From positions 1-64,000 of the forward strand of contig NZ_BKBA01000011.1 in assembly GCF_007992835.1 (NCBI RefSeq): DNA of 64,000 bases. The letters are read 5' to 3'. The stretch is from Knoellia locipacati. GTDB taxonomy: Bacteria > Actinomycetota > Actinomycetes > Actinomycetales > Dermatophilaceae. This document shows positions 9,548 to 17,930 of the stretch, piece by piece; the stretch's first letter is position 1, and every line of letters begins with the position of its first letter. The notes under the pieces were generated by a model. It made no database searches and was not told the origin of the DNA. It saw only the letters and a list, made by a program, of their open reading frames with translations. The translations under genes were made by a program, and so were the position numbers.

Positions 9548-9579
9548 CGCCGCGACGGGGAGTGCTCCCCATCGCGGCG
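9548..9579 (+). terminator. hairpin terminator after eccC
   Basis: A stem with outer arms CGCCGCGA/TCGCGGCG and inner arms GGGGAG/CTCCCC begins 7 bp after the eccC stop. There is no T-run, which is common for high-GC actinobacterial terminators. Confidence 0.65.
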
Positions 9580-9594
9580 CGGCGGGGGCGTCAC

Positions 9595-9600
9595 TAGGTT
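9595..9600 (+). promoter_or_regulatory. -10 element for the downstream T7SS gene trio
   Basis: TAGGTT lies 41 nt before the ATG at 9642, after the eccC hairpin and before a GAGGAGGGG ribosome site. It suggests a separate promoter for the three overlapping genes 9642-11940. Confidence 0.45.
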
Positions 9601-9641
9601 TGGGGCACGACGAGGGATGACGACATGGCGAGGAGGGGTCC

Positions 9642-10721
9642 ATGAACGACTTCAGGGTCGAGATCAGCCAGCTCGACACGGTCAACGGTGTGTTCAGGCT
9701 GCAGACGGGTCACCTGGGCAAGGTGCAGACCTATGTGCAGAGCAACTGCAACGCCGGTAGCGGTTTCACCGGTCTGGCGGTCGCGCCGCTGCAGGGGCAC
9801 TACGACCGCGCCTACCAGATCGCCGACACCGGCACGGGTCAGGGCAAGGCGATCTCGCAGAACTGCACGACCACCATGAACACGACCAAGACCGAGTACC
9901 TCGCGCAGGACCGTGCGGCATACGACCGCATGGCTGCGCAGATGCGCCGGACCGGACAGACCCCGCCGCCCTACCGCGCGCCCGGCCAGGGTCCCGCGCC
10001 GCAGCCGGGAGCCTCGGCCGCCAACGTCCCGTCGGGTGACAACACCTGGTGGAAGTACACCAAGCAGGGGCTCTCGGAGACGACGAACGTCCTGGGCTAC
10101 GCCGACAAGGTGCGCAGTATGGGGCCGTTCGGCCCGGGGATGGAGGCGCCGAAACCGCCGGAGTACCCCGACAGCCTCAACCCGGCGAAGTGGCGCGAGT
10201 ACGCCATGAACAAGCGGCTCTACGACACCGTGACCCACCGCTGGGACTCGCGCACCGCCGCCGAGCACAACGCGCGCAACACCAGCGGCAACGACTCCTG
10301 GACCGAGGAGGACGCGCGGCGCTCGCGCGAGGACGGCTACACCCGTGACCGCCAGGCGGCGCGCGACGACTTCTGGGAGCGCGTCGACTGGGCCGAGGCC
10401 GACCGCCGCAACGGTGCCGACACCACCGGCAACAGCTCGGTCACCGCCGACGACATGCGGCGCGAGCGGGAGAGCACCTACCGCAACCCGGCGCCGACCG
10501 ACGGCCGCGGCACGACGTGGGACGCGAACCAGACCTTCGGTGCCGCGCAGCGGGCCGTGGGGCTGCCCGGCGCACTCATCAGCACGACCGAGGGGCTCGT
10601 GAGCACCTGGCAGCACGGCCAGGACGCGAGCGACCTCAGGCAGGACGTCAACGCGTCCGTCGACGGACCATCCAACAGCGGCTCGGTCGACTGGGCCAAC
10701 AGGAACGGGGGACAGTGGTGA
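9642..10721 (+). CDS. type VII secretion-associated protein, unknown family
   Basis: A 359-residue hydrophilic protein with no signal peptide. The first 110 residues look like a helical hairpin region (MNDFRVEISQLDTVNGVF onward) of the size expected for an ESX partner domain. A Pro-rich joint near 115-135 leads to a highly charged region rich in Arg, Asp and Asn. Strong ribosome site GAGGAGGGG before the ATG. Its stop overlaps the GTG of the next gene. Position in the ESX locus suggests a secreted substrate or specific partner; no family was recognised. Confidence 0.6.
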   Translation: MNDFRVEISQLDTVNGVFRLQTGHLGKVQTYVQSNCNAGSGFTGLAVAPLQGHYDRAYQIADTGTGQGKAISQNCTTTMNTTKTEYLAQDRAAYDRMAAQMRRTGQTPPPYRAPGQGPAPQPGASAANVPSGDNTWWKYTKQGLSETTNVLGYADKVRSMGPFGPGMEAPKPPEYPDSLNPAKWREYAMNKRLYDTVTHRWDSRTAAEHNARNTSGNDSWTEEDARRSREDGYTRDRQAARDDFWERVDWAEADRRNGADTTGNSSVTADDMRRERESTYRNPAPTDGRGTTWDANQTFGAAQRAVGLPGALISTTEGLVSTWQHGQDASDLRQDVNASVDGPSNSGSVDWANRNGGQW

Positions 10722-11482
10722 GCACCATTGCAGAGCAGGTCGACGCGTCGAGCGCGCTCGTCCCGCCGGCGAGCGACGAGGGCAACTTCGTCGAGGACCT
10801 CGAGGCCAGCTCCGGTCTCGTGCTGCGACCGATCCTGTGGTTCATTCGCAAGGCGTTCGGCGTGAGCCCGATCGAGGAGCTCGTCAAGCCGATCGCCGGC
10901 GACTGGAACCAGCTGAGCCGGGCCAAGGACGCCTGGGGCCGCACCGAGATCGCGTGCAACGGCGTCGGCAAGAACTTCGGCGCCCTCAAGACCTCGACCA
11001 CCGAGTGGACCGGCCCGTCGTCGGTCGCCTTCCGCGACCGGATGGGCAAGCTCGAGGAGAACTACACCAAGTACGGCACGGGGTGCGACCAGATCGGCCG
11101 GCTCGTCGGCGCCCTCATCGACATCACCAAGTCGGTGGCGAGCACGATCGCGACGATCATCGGGTTCATCGTCGACGAGATCACCTTCCTCGCCGCGTGC
11201 GCGTCGATCCCGGGGCCGGGCTGGCTCGTGGGTGGCGCGAAGATCGCGACGAGCATCCGCAAGTACTGGAACCTCATCCAGCGCGGCTACAACGCGATCC
11301 GCCGGGTGCTCATGGCGATCAACAGCTTCGTCAAGGGCTGCTACGCCGTCGTCAACGTGCTGCGCGTCCTCACTGTCCTGTCCAACACCCTCATCGCGCT
11401 GCAGAACTACGGCACCGGCACCGACATCGACGACGCGCAGGCCAACAACTTCGGCGTGCCGCCCGGCACGGTGCCCGCATGA
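10718..11482 (+). CDS. WXG100-like type VII secretion protein with membrane-active segment
   Basis: A 254-residue protein with a WTG turn at 97-99 inside a helical region (about 60-125), the WXG100 signature. It is followed by a hydrophobic stretch at about 130-185 that could cross or insert into a membrane, then a further amphipathic helical region. Start GTG 10718 overlaps the preceding stop (GTGA). Likely an ESX substrate, perhaps secreted with one of its overlapping neighbours, since WXG100-like proteins commonly work as dimers. Confidence 0.65.
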   Translation: MSTIAEQVDASSALVPPASDEGNFVEDLEASSGLVLRPILWFIRKAFGVSPIEELVKPIAGDWNQLSRAKDAWGRTEIACNGVGKNFGALKTSTTEWTGPSSVAFRDRMGKLEENYTKYGTGCDQIGRLVGALIDITKSVASTIATIIGFIVDEITFLAACASIPGPGWLVGGAKIATSIRKYWNLIQRGYNAIRRVLMAINSFVKGCYAVVNVLRVLTVLSNTLIALQNYGTGTDIDDAQANNFGVPPGTVPA

Positions 11483-11940
11483 GCGGGGCGTCGTTCGAGG
11501 AGTCCAGCCGCGAGGTCGAGGCGATCCTCGCCGAGCTGCTCGAGCTCCGGCACGAGATCGACGCCGAGCGCGAGGAGCTCGTCGACCAGTTCGTCTCCGA
11601 CCCGACGACGGACCACCGTCGCGACTACGACGAGATGAGCGACAAGGCTCGTGCCGGTGAGCTCGGACCCGAGTGGCAGAAGCTCCAGCGCCGGGTCGAC
11701 CTCGACGAGACCTCGCTCGACCGGGTCTTCTCCAGCGAGGACACGAGCTCGGAGGCCGAGTTCGTCCGTTCCGTCGCCGACGAGAAGGCCAGCAGGCTGC
11801 TCGAGATGCAGGTGGAGCCGGAGGCCGAGGAGGACCTCAGGCTCAACATGTCGACCTTCGCCGGGGTGCGCGAGCAGCAGGCCGAGATCGCGCGGATGCT
11901 GGCCGAGCTCAAGGACCTGCCGCTGCCCCCTCTGGACTGA
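11479..11940 (+). CDS. small acidic coiled-coil protein of the T7SS locus
   Basis: A 153-residue, strongly acidic, almost wholly helical protein with Leu/Glu/Arg-rich heptad-like stretches at about 10-35 and 120-147 and no signal or membrane segment. It starts at an ATGA overlap with the WXG100-like gene. Candidate cytosolic chaperone or partner of the two upstream proteins, comparable in position to EspG or small Esx partners; no sequence family was recognised. Its last 32 bp overlap the convergent DUF3592 gene. Confidence 0.6.
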   Translation: MSGASFEESSREVEAILAELLELRHEIDAEREELVDQFVSDPTTDHRRDYDEMSDKARAGELGPEWQKLQRRVDLDETSLDRVFSSEDTSSEAEFVRSVADEKASRLLEMQVEPEAEEDLRLNMSTFAGVREQQAEIARMLAELKDLPLPPLD

Positions 11941-12655
11941 CCTCGTCGTCGGTGGCCGGGCGACCGGCCACCATGATGAAGCTCTCGCGTCGCGTCAGGG
12001 CCGACACCGAAGCTGCTCCGAGGACGAGCACGCCGAGCAGTCCGGGCAGCGCGAGGAGCAGCGTCCCGCCGACGCCCTCGGGCAGGCCCTCGCGGCCCCC
12101 GGCGGTCCGCGGCGGCAGCCAACCGGTGGGGTCGCGGAGCACGTCGACCGTCGTGCCGACCTTGGGCGCGACGTACTCGTTGCGCGACCCGAAGCGTTGG
12201 CTGAGCAGCGAGATGCCACGCTCCGACGTGCCGTCGGGGAAGGCGAAGGTCACGGCAACCGGCCCGCCCTCGCGCGGGGCGTCCGCGGCGCTCACCGTAG
12301 CGGTGGTGCGGTCCATGACGAACTGGCCGTGCAGGGCCATCGTCGCCATCGACGCATAGACGGGCGTCGGCCAGAAGAGGAGGAACGCGATGCCGATCGC
12401 GAAGGCCCTGACCCGCGAGCTCACCTGGAGCAGGAGGCCGACGAAGAGGACGAACCAGACGATCGCGGCCACCGGGTTGGGCAGGCCGATCGCCAGCCAG
12501 CCGTCGTCGAGGTCAGGGCGCAGCGAGGTCCACAGGGCGGCGAGGAACGCGAGCAGCGTCAGGCCCACGAGGACGACGCGGCGGGAGCGCCGCATGCCCT
12601 CCTCGACGGGTCGCTCGGGGCTGGCGACATCGGACGCTGGTGTCGGCTGGCTCAC
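11909..12655 (-). CDS. DUF3592-type membrane protein
   Basis: A 248-residue protein with hydrophobic helices near 24-42, 50-68, 75-97 and 205-227, and between the third and fourth an extracytoplasmic beta-rich domain (VAVTFAFPDGT...VGTTVDVLRDPTGWLP) typical of DUF3592. Function unknown. GTG 12655 is preferred because TATCGT (TANNNT) lies 7 nt upstream, giving a leaderless start; another GTG eight codons upstream is possible. It overlaps the convergent T7SS gene end by 32 bp. Confidence 0.7.
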   Translation of the reverse strand: MSQPTPASDVASPERPVEEGMRRSRRVVLVGLTLLAFLAALWTSLRPDLDDGWLAIGLPNPVAAIVWFVLFVGLLLQVSSRVRAFAIGIAFLLFWPTPVYASMATMALHGQFVMDRTTATVSAADAPREGGPVAVTFAFPDGTSERGISLLSQRFGSRNEYVAPKVGTTVDVLRDPTGWLPPRTAGGREGLPEGVGGTLLLALPGLLGVLVLGAASVSALTRRESFIMVAGRPATDDEVSPEGAAAGP

Positions 12656-12713
12656 CGGCACGACGATAACCAAAGTCACTCCGGCTCGCTTTCCGACGCA
12701 ACCTACGGACCCG

Positions 12714-12719
12714 TAGGCT
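12714..12719 (+). promoter_or_regulatory. promoter of the PlsC-like gene (leaderless)
   Basis: TAGGCT ends 7 nt before the ATG at 12727; TTCCGA is 17 bp upstream as a possible -35. There is no room for a ribosome site, so translation is probably leaderless. Confidence 0.5.
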
Positions 12720-12726
12720 GCGTTTC

Positions 12727-13494
12727 ATGGAACCCGTGTACAGCTCGGTCATCACCACCGCCCGGGGCGTCTTCGCCGCCCAGGGCATCACCTTCCGGAT
12801 CGAGGGCGAGCACAACGTGCCGACCACCGGAGGGGCCGTCATGGCGATCAACCACACGGGCTACTTCGACTTCACGTATGCCGGTCTCGCAGCTCGTCGT
12901 TCGGGTCGCCTCGTGCGGTTCATGGCGAAGAAGTCGATCTTCTCCCACCGGGTCGCCGGCCCCCTCATGCGCGGCATGAAGCACATCCCCGTCGACCGCC
13001 GCGACGGTCGCGCGTCGTTCATGCGCGCCGTGCAGGCCGTCAAGGACGGCGAGATCGTCGGTGTCTTCCCCGAGGCCACGATGTCGCGCTCGTTCGAGCT
13101 CAAGGAGTTCAAGCCCGGCGCCGCCCGGATGGCGCAGGAGGCGGGCGTCCCGATCCTCCCGACGACCATCTGGGGCTCGCAGCGCGTGTGGAGCAAGGAC
13201 CTGCCCAAGCACCTCGGCCGGCACCGGATCCCGATCTCGATCGTCGTCGGCGAGCCCTTCCACGTCGGCCCGGACGAGAACCGCAACGAGGCCACCGTCC
13301 GGCTCCAGGCCGTCATGGAGGCGCAGCTCCACGCCCAGCAGGAGGCCTACCCGCGCCTCACCGGTGACGACCTCGTCTACCTACCGGCGCGGCTCGGAGG
13401 CACGGCCCCGACGCCCGAGGAGGCCGCGGCGCAGGACAACGCCGACATGACCCGCACCACCGACAAGTTCAACAAGGGCCGCCGCGACAGGTAG
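12727..13494 (+). CDS. PlsC-like lysophospholipid acyltransferase
   Basis: A 255-residue acyltransferase of the 1-acyl-glycerol-3-phosphate acyltransferase superfamily. The catalytic NHTGYFD block (HX4D form, about residues 41-47) and the substrate-binding FPEATMSRSF block (about 114-123; FPEG in many members, FPEA here) are both present, with the IPVDRR motif between. It should transfer an acyl chain to a lysophospholipid or related acceptor at the inner face of the membrane. Its C-terminus is hydrophilic with no second domain. Stand-alone gene, so the acceptor cannot be inferred. Confidence 0.85.
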   Translation: MEPVYSSVITTARGVFAAQGITFRIEGEHNVPTTGGAVMAINHTGYFDFTYAGLAARRSGRLVRFMAKKSIFSHRVAGPLMRGMKHIPVDRRDGRASFMRAVQAVKDGEIVGVFPEATMSRSFELKEFKPGAARMAQEAGVPILPTTIWGSQRVWSKDLPKHLGRHRIPISIVVGEPFHVGPDENRNEATVRLQAVMEAQLHAQQEAYPRLTGDDLVYLPARLGGTAPTPEEAAAQDNADMTRTTDKFNKGRRDR

Positions 13495-13595
13495 GCCCTC
13501 AGGCCGCGCGAGTCACGAGCGAGTCGCGCGGAGACCCGTGGAGCGAGGCAAGTGCAGGTTCGCCGAGGCGCTGCTGGAAGGCGCTCGTCCCGGGA

Positions 13596-13700
13596 GCGCC
13601 GTGAGTGTGTGTTCGCCGCTGGCTGGGCCTGGCGGGAGCACGGAGCGCGCCCAGCGCGCGCAGTGCGGATGGGACTGCGGCGAACACACACTCACGGCGC
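13596..13700. repeat. 24-bp perfect inverted repeat, 57-bp spacer
   Basis: Arms 13596-13619 and 13677-13700 are perfect reverse complements (core TGAGTGTGTGTTCGCC). They lie in the 229-bp gap between two convergent genes (plus-strand PlsC-like, minus-strand DUF4916). The spacer holds a second GC-rich partial palindrome (GAGCGCGCCCAGCGCGCGC). It may act as a bidirectional terminator, but the stem is much longer than needed for that. Confidence 0.85.
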
Positions 13701-13723
13701 GTTGAAAGGGAAGACGAAGCGAC

Positions 13724-14263
13724 TCAGACCGGGTGGCCGAGGTGGCTGAGCGCCTGGCGAAGCAGGACGCCGTGCCCGCGCTCCATCTCGGCGAGCACGC
13801 CAGGGTCGAGGGCCTCGTCGGGAGTGAGCCAGGCGAGGTCGAGGGCGTCCTGCTGGGGCGCACAGTCGCCCGAGACGGGGACGACGAAGGCGAGCGAGAC
13901 GGCGTGCTGGCGCGGGTCGTGGAAGGGCGTGACGCCGGGGGTGGGGAAGTACTCGGCGACGGTGAAGGGCACCGGCGAGGTCGGGACGCGGGGGAGCGCC
14001 ATCGGGCCGAGGTCCTTCTCGAGGTGACGGAGCAGGGCGTCGCGCACGCGCTCGTGGTAGAGCACGCGCCCCGAGACGAGCTCGCGCCGGATGCGTCCGT
14101 CCTCGGACGCCCGCAGCAGCAGCCCCACGGCGGTGACGGCGCCGCGGTCGTCGACCCGGACCGGCACGGCGTCGACGTAGAGGATGGGCAGGCGCTCGCG
14201 CGCGTTGTCGAGCTCCTCCCGGCTCAGCCATGCGGGGGTGTTGTCGAGTTCGAGGGGACCCAT
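13724..14263 (-). CDS. DUF4916 (Nudix-related) protein
   Basis: A 179-residue protein resembling actinobacterial DUF4916 proteins: an N-terminal WLSREELD segment, then YVDAVPVRVDDRGAVTAVGLLLR as in Nudix folds, and a degenerate Nudix box region (SGRVLYHERVRDALLRHLEKDLG). The catalytic REXXEE pattern is not intact, so hydrolase activity is doubtful. It follows the ECF S-component gene by 29 bp on the same strand and may be the last gene of the B12 operon, but the link to corrinoids is only positional. Confidence 0.7.
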   Translation of the reverse strand: MGPLELDNTPAWLSREELDNARERLPILYVDAVPVRVDDRGAVTAVGLLLRASEDGRIRRELVSGRVLYHERVRDALLRHLEKDLGPMALPRVPTSPVPFTVAEYFPTPGVTPFHDPRQHAVSLAFVVPVSGDCAPQQDALDLAWLTPDEALDPGVLAEMERGHGVLLRQALSHLGHPV

Positions 14264-14292
14264 GGGCGCGATTGTGCCAAAGGGCCGGGGGC

Positions 14293-15132
14293 TCAGGTCG
14301 GCGGGCTCGCAGGGGTGAACTCGACCGGCGCCTCGAACGCGGCCTTGCGCGCCGCTCGACGCAGCGTGCGGAGCACGACGCCGCCGGTGAGGCTGATGAG
14401 GACGACGTTGGTGAGGGCCCGGCCGAGGTCCCACCCGAGCGAGGTCGCGAGCGAGAAGATCCCGAACCGGTGCAGGTTGTCGAGCAGGGGCGCCCCCGCG
14501 ACGAACGACAGCTCGCCGTCGAGGCCGCTCGCGAACGGCCAGAACATGAGGTTGAGCGCGAAGCCGTAGAGCAGCCCCGACACCGCGCCGTAGGCCGCGA
14601 GGAGCGCGATCTCTGCCCGGCCCCTCAGCTGGGGCAGGAGCCCTCCGCCGAGACCGACCCAGGCGGCGCCGAGCATCTGGAAGGGCAGCCAGGGCCCCAC
14701 GCCGCCGGTGATGAGGGCCGACGCGAAGAGCGTCGTGGCACCGAGGACGAACCCGAACCCGGCCCCGAAGACGCGTCCGCCGAGGACGAGCAGGAAGAAG
14801 ACCGTCTCGAGCCCGGCGGTGCCGGCGCCGAGTGGACGCAGGGCGGCGCCCACGGCCGACAGGACGCCGAGCATCGCGATCGCCTTGACGTCGAGACCGC
14901 CCTCGGACACCTCCGCCATGACGACGGAGAGGAGCAGGGGCATGAGCAGGCCGAAGACGAGGGGCGCGTCGGTCGAGTGCGCGAACGCGGTGCCGGGGTC
15001 GACGAGCAGGGGCCAGCCGAAGGCGACGACGCCGGCGAGGCTGACGATGACGATCGCGGCGACCGACCGGGGCCGGAGCCGGATGGCGCGGGTCCGGTCG
15101 GAGGACGCCCGCACGGGCGAGAGGGTGCTCAC
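14293..15132 (-). CDS. ECF transporter S component, predicted cobalamin-specific
   Basis: A 279-residue integral membrane protein with about seven hydrophobic segments (from VAAIVIVSLAGVVAFGWPLL near 25 to the helix before 255), as in substrate-binding S components of energy-coupling-factor transporters. It overlaps the ATPase gene by 4 bp (GTGA). With the upstream cobalamin riboswitch and the order T, fused A, S, it matches the actinobacterial CbrTUV-type arrangement, so cobalamin or another corrinoid is the likely substrate. Specificity is inferred from context, not from a recognised binding motif. Confidence 0.78.
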   Translation of the reverse strand: MSTLSPVRASSDRTRAIRLRPRSVAAIVIVSLAGVVAFGWPLLVDPGTAFAHSTDAPLVFGLLMPLLLSVVMAEVSEGGLDVKAIAMLGVLSAVGAALRPLGAGTAGLETVFFLLVLGGRVFGAGFGFVLGATTLFASALITGGVGPWLPFQMLGAAWVGLGGGLLPQLRGRAEIALLAAYGAVSGLLYGFALNLMFWPFASGLDGELSFVAGAPLLDNLHRFGIFSLATSLGWDLGRALTNVVLISLTGGVVLRTLRRAARKAAFEAPVEFTPASPPT

Positions 15133-16748
15133 GACGGCTCCCCGACGGCATACCGGACGTCGTCGACCGTGAGCCACGGCTGCGGTGAGGTGATCTTCGC
15201 GACCTGCGGGGCGAAGGCCGGGCTGGCGACGACGACGTCGGCGGTTGGTCCGTCGGCGACGACCTCGCCGGCCGCCATGACGACGACACGGTCGGCGGAC
15301 TCGGCGACGAACTCGACGTCGTGGGTCGAGACGACGACGCTGCGGCCACGCTCGACGAGCCGACGCAGGGCGCGGCGCAGGGCCGCCTTGCCGGCGTAGT
15401 CGAGGCCACGGGTGGGCTCGTCGAGCAGGAGGACCGGCGGGTCGGCGGTGAGCTGCACGGCGAGGACGACGGCGAGGCGCTGCCCCTCGGACAGGTCCCG
15501 GGGGTGGCGGTCGTCCGGTATGCCGGGTGCCAGGTCGTCGAGCAGGCTGCGGCAGGTGCCCGGGTCGCGCCCGCTCTCGCGGTCGGCCTGCGCACACTCG
15601 GCGCCGACCGTGTCGAGGTAGAGCAGGTCCGCGGCCGACTGCGGGACGAGCCCGACATGGCGACGGCGCTCGGCGGCGTCGAGGGCGCGGACGTCGGTCG
15701 CGTCGGACGTCGTGCCGTGACGGCGCCTCACCGAGCCCGAGCGCATCGGACCGGAGCCCTGGAGCGCCCAGAGCAGCGAGGACTTGCCGGCGCCGTTGCG
15801 GCCCATGAGGGCGGTGACCTCGCCGGCGCGCAGCGACAGGTCGACCTCGGCGACGGCGACGACGGTGCCGTGGGTGACGGTGACCCGGCGCGCGTCGAGC
15901 AGGGCGTGGCCGGGGGCGGCGACGGGGGGACGCGGTGCGGTCGGCAGGGACCGCCACGGTGCGGCCCGGCGGCGGGCGTCGCGCACCGAGAGCGGCAGCG
16001 GCGACCAGCCGGCCCAGCGGCCCAGCTCGACGACGGGCGGGGCGACGTCGGCGGTGAGCATGACCTGCGCCGGGTCGCCCTGGGTGACGACGCCGTGCGC
16101 GCCGACGTGGACGAGGGTGTCGGCGTACTGGAGCACGCGCTCGATCCGGTGCTCGGCGACGACGACGGTCACGGCGAGGTCGTGCACGAGCCGGGTGATG
16201 GTCGCGAGGACGTCCTCGGCGCCGGTGGGGTCGAGGGCCGACGTCGGCTCGTCGAGGACGATGACCTTGGGGTGGGTGGTGAGCACGGAGCCGATGGCGA
16301 CGCGCTGCTGCTGGCCACCCGAGAGCTCGCGCAGGGCGGCGCCGCGCAGGTCGGCGATGCCGAGCACGTCGAGGGTCTCCTCGACCCGCTTGCGCATGGT
16401 CGAGGCGCCGAGACCCAGCTGCTCCATGCCGTAGGCGAGCTCCTCCTCGACGGTGTCGGTGACGAAGCCTGCGAGGGGATCCTGGCCGACGACGCCGACG
16501 ACGTCGGCGAGGTCGCGGGGCCGGTGCTCACGGGTGTCGCGGCCGGCGACCCGGACGGATCCGGCGAGTGTGCCGCCGGTGAAGTGCGGCACGTGCCCGG
16601 TGATGGCGCCGAGGAGCGTGGACTTGCCGGAGCCGGTGCGGCCGACGACGAGGGCGAGCTCGCCCTCGTCGACGCGCAGGGACACGTCGCGCAGGACGGG
16701 CTCGGTCGCGCCCTCGAAGGACACGGACACGCGGTCGAGCTCGATCAT
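15129..16748 (-). CDS. ECF transporter fused double ATPase (EcfA-EcfA')
   Basis: A 539-residue protein with two ABC ATPase domains. Domain 1: Walker A GRTGSGKS at 36-43, signature LSGGQQQR, Walker B VIVLDEPTSALD. Domain 2: Walker A GRNGAGKS, signature LSEGQRLA, Walker B VLLLDEPTRGLD. Each half is complete, so both nucleotide sites can be active. Tandem fusion is usual for dedicated vitamin ECF systems in actinobacteria. Start ATG 16748 overlaps the T-component stop (ATGA), and its stop overlaps the S-component start, so the three subunits are made in step. Confidence 0.92.
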   Translation of the reverse strand: MIELDRVSVSFEGATEPVLRDVSLRVDEGELALVVGRTGSGKSTLLGAITGHVPHFTGGTLAGSVRVAGRDTREHRPRDLADVVGVVGQDPLAGFVTDTVEEELAYGMEQLGLGASTMRKRVEETLDVLGIADLRGAALRELSGGQQQRVAIGSVLTTHPKVIVLDEPTSALDPTGAEDVLATITRLVHDLAVTVVVAEHRIERVLQYADTLVHVGAHGVVTQGDPAQVMLTADVAPPVVELGRWAGWSPLPLSVRDARRRAAPWRSLPTAPRPPVAAPGHALLDARRVTVTHGTVVAVAEVDLSLRAGEVTALMGRNGAGKSSLLWALQGSGPMRSGSVRRRHGTTSDATDVRALDAAERRRHVGLVPQSAADLLYLDTVGAECAQADRESGRDPGTCRSLLDDLAPGIPDDRHPRDLSEGQRLAVVLAVQLTADPPVLLLDEPTRGLDYAGKAALRRALRRLVERGRSVVVSTHDVEFVAESADRVVVMAAGEVVADGPTADVVVASPAFAPQVAKITSPQPWLTVDDVRYAVGEPS

Positions 16749-17884
16749 GGGTGCACCTCCGTGGCGACCGGTCGAGGGCGGGCCACACTCCTCGGGGCGG
16801 GCGGCGGGGGTTCGGGTGTGAGGAAGGCGGGCAGGGCGGCCACGAGCAGGCCCGCGAGGGCGAGCAGGGGGAGGGCCGGCACCCCGAGCGGGTCGAGCGG
16901 GACGCCGAGGGCCGCCGCGTCCGAGCGTCGGACGAGCTGGACGGCGACGGCGGCGGCAGCCCCGCACCCGACCGTGAGCCACTCGGCGGCGCGCCACGGG
17001 TCGGGACGGTAGGTCGTGCGGGCGTTGGCGGCGCCGCCGAGCCAGATGCCCAGGAGCGACAGGGCGACACCGGCAGCGAGGACGGGCAGGCCCATCCACC
17101 CGGGGGTGGTGGCGTCGAGGACGCCGTAGGTGCCGACAGCGCTCGCGAGCAGCCCACCGAGGGTGCACGCGGCGGTGAGGGCACGGCGTCCCGGTGCCAC
17201 CTCGCGTCGGCGCCCGTAGCCGCGCGAGTCCATCGCCGAGGCCAGCATGAGCGAGCGGTCGAGGGTGTCCTCAAGCACCGGAAGGGCGACCCGGGGCACG
17301 GCGCGGATGCCACGTGCTGTGTCGCCGCGTAGGGCTCGGGCACGCATGACGCGCTGGACGCTCTCGGCCAGCTGGGGCGCCACGCTGATCGTCACGACGA
17401 CGGCCGAGCCGATCTCGCTCAGCGCGCCGGGGAGGCTGCGGAGCAGGCGCTTGGGGTTGGCCAGTGAGTTGGCGGCGCCGATGCAGGCGATCATCACGGC
17501 GAGGCGCAGGCCCTCGGTGAGCGCGCCGACGAGACCGTCGAGGCGCACGTCGCCGAGCAGGTTGATGCCTGCGGCCCACGACGGCAGCGACACCTCGGGC
17601 AGCGGGAGGATGACGGGCTCGCCGAACTTGAGCCCGACGAGCACGTGCAGCACCGCCCGGACGCCGACGATGAAGCCGCCGAGCCAGAGGTAGAGACGGA
17701 ACGACCGCGCCCACGGCGAGGACCCCCGCCGCGACAGGACGACGAGCGCGGCGACGGACAGGGCGGTGAGCAGCAGGAACGGGTTCGTCACGGTGCTCAC
17801 CGCGACGGCCAGACCGATCGCCCAGAGCCACCACGCGGCCGGGTGGACCGCGCGGGGCAGGGGCGGCGTCAGCGGGCCGGCCAT
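16745..17884 (-). CDS. ECF transporter T component (EcfT)
   Basis: A 379-residue membrane protein. Five or more transmembrane helices surround a long cytoplasmic region with the Ala-Arg-Gly coupling motif (ARALRGDTARG, near 210, and a second ASAMDSRGYGRR, near 245) that grips the two ATPase halves. The start ATG 17884 was chosen because the preceding sequence is low-complexity and out of character. The first helices begin at WWLWAIGLAVAVS. It lies 46 bp downstream of the DUF4430-like gene in the same operon. Confidence 0.9.
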   Translation of the reverse strand: MAGPLTPPLPRAVHPAAWWLWAIGLAVAVSTVTNPFLLLTALSVAALVVLSRRGSSPWARSFRLYLWLGGFIVGVRAVLHVLVGLKFGEPVILPLPEVSLPSWAAGINLLGDVRLDGLVGALTEGLRLAVMIACIGAANSLANPKRLLRSLPGALSEIGSAVVVTISVAPQLAESVQRVMRARALRGDTARGIRAVPRVALPVLEDTLDRSLMLASAMDSRGYGRRREVAPGRRALTAACTLGGLLASAVGTYGVLDATTPGWMGLPVLAAGVALSLLGIWLGGAANARTTYRPDPWRAAEWLTVGCGAAAAVAVQLVRRSDAAALGVPLDPLGVPALPLLALAGLLVAALPAFLTPEPPPPAPRSVARPRPVATEVHP

Positions 17885-17930
17885 GCCGCCACCGCCCTCT
17901 CGTGGAGAGGGGGCGGGGCGACGGACGTCA

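Noticed and set aside
5548-9594. A 1348-codon open frame on the minus strand opposite eccC
   Set aside because: Composition is Arg/Gly/Asp/Val-rich as in antisense frames of high-GC genes, no recognisable domain, and eccC on the other strand has full domain structure.
13724-15658. One long minus-strand frame joining the DUF4916 gene with upstream sequence
   Set aside because: The upstream part is out-of-frame shadow of the S-component and ATPase genes; the conserved protein begins at ATG 14263.
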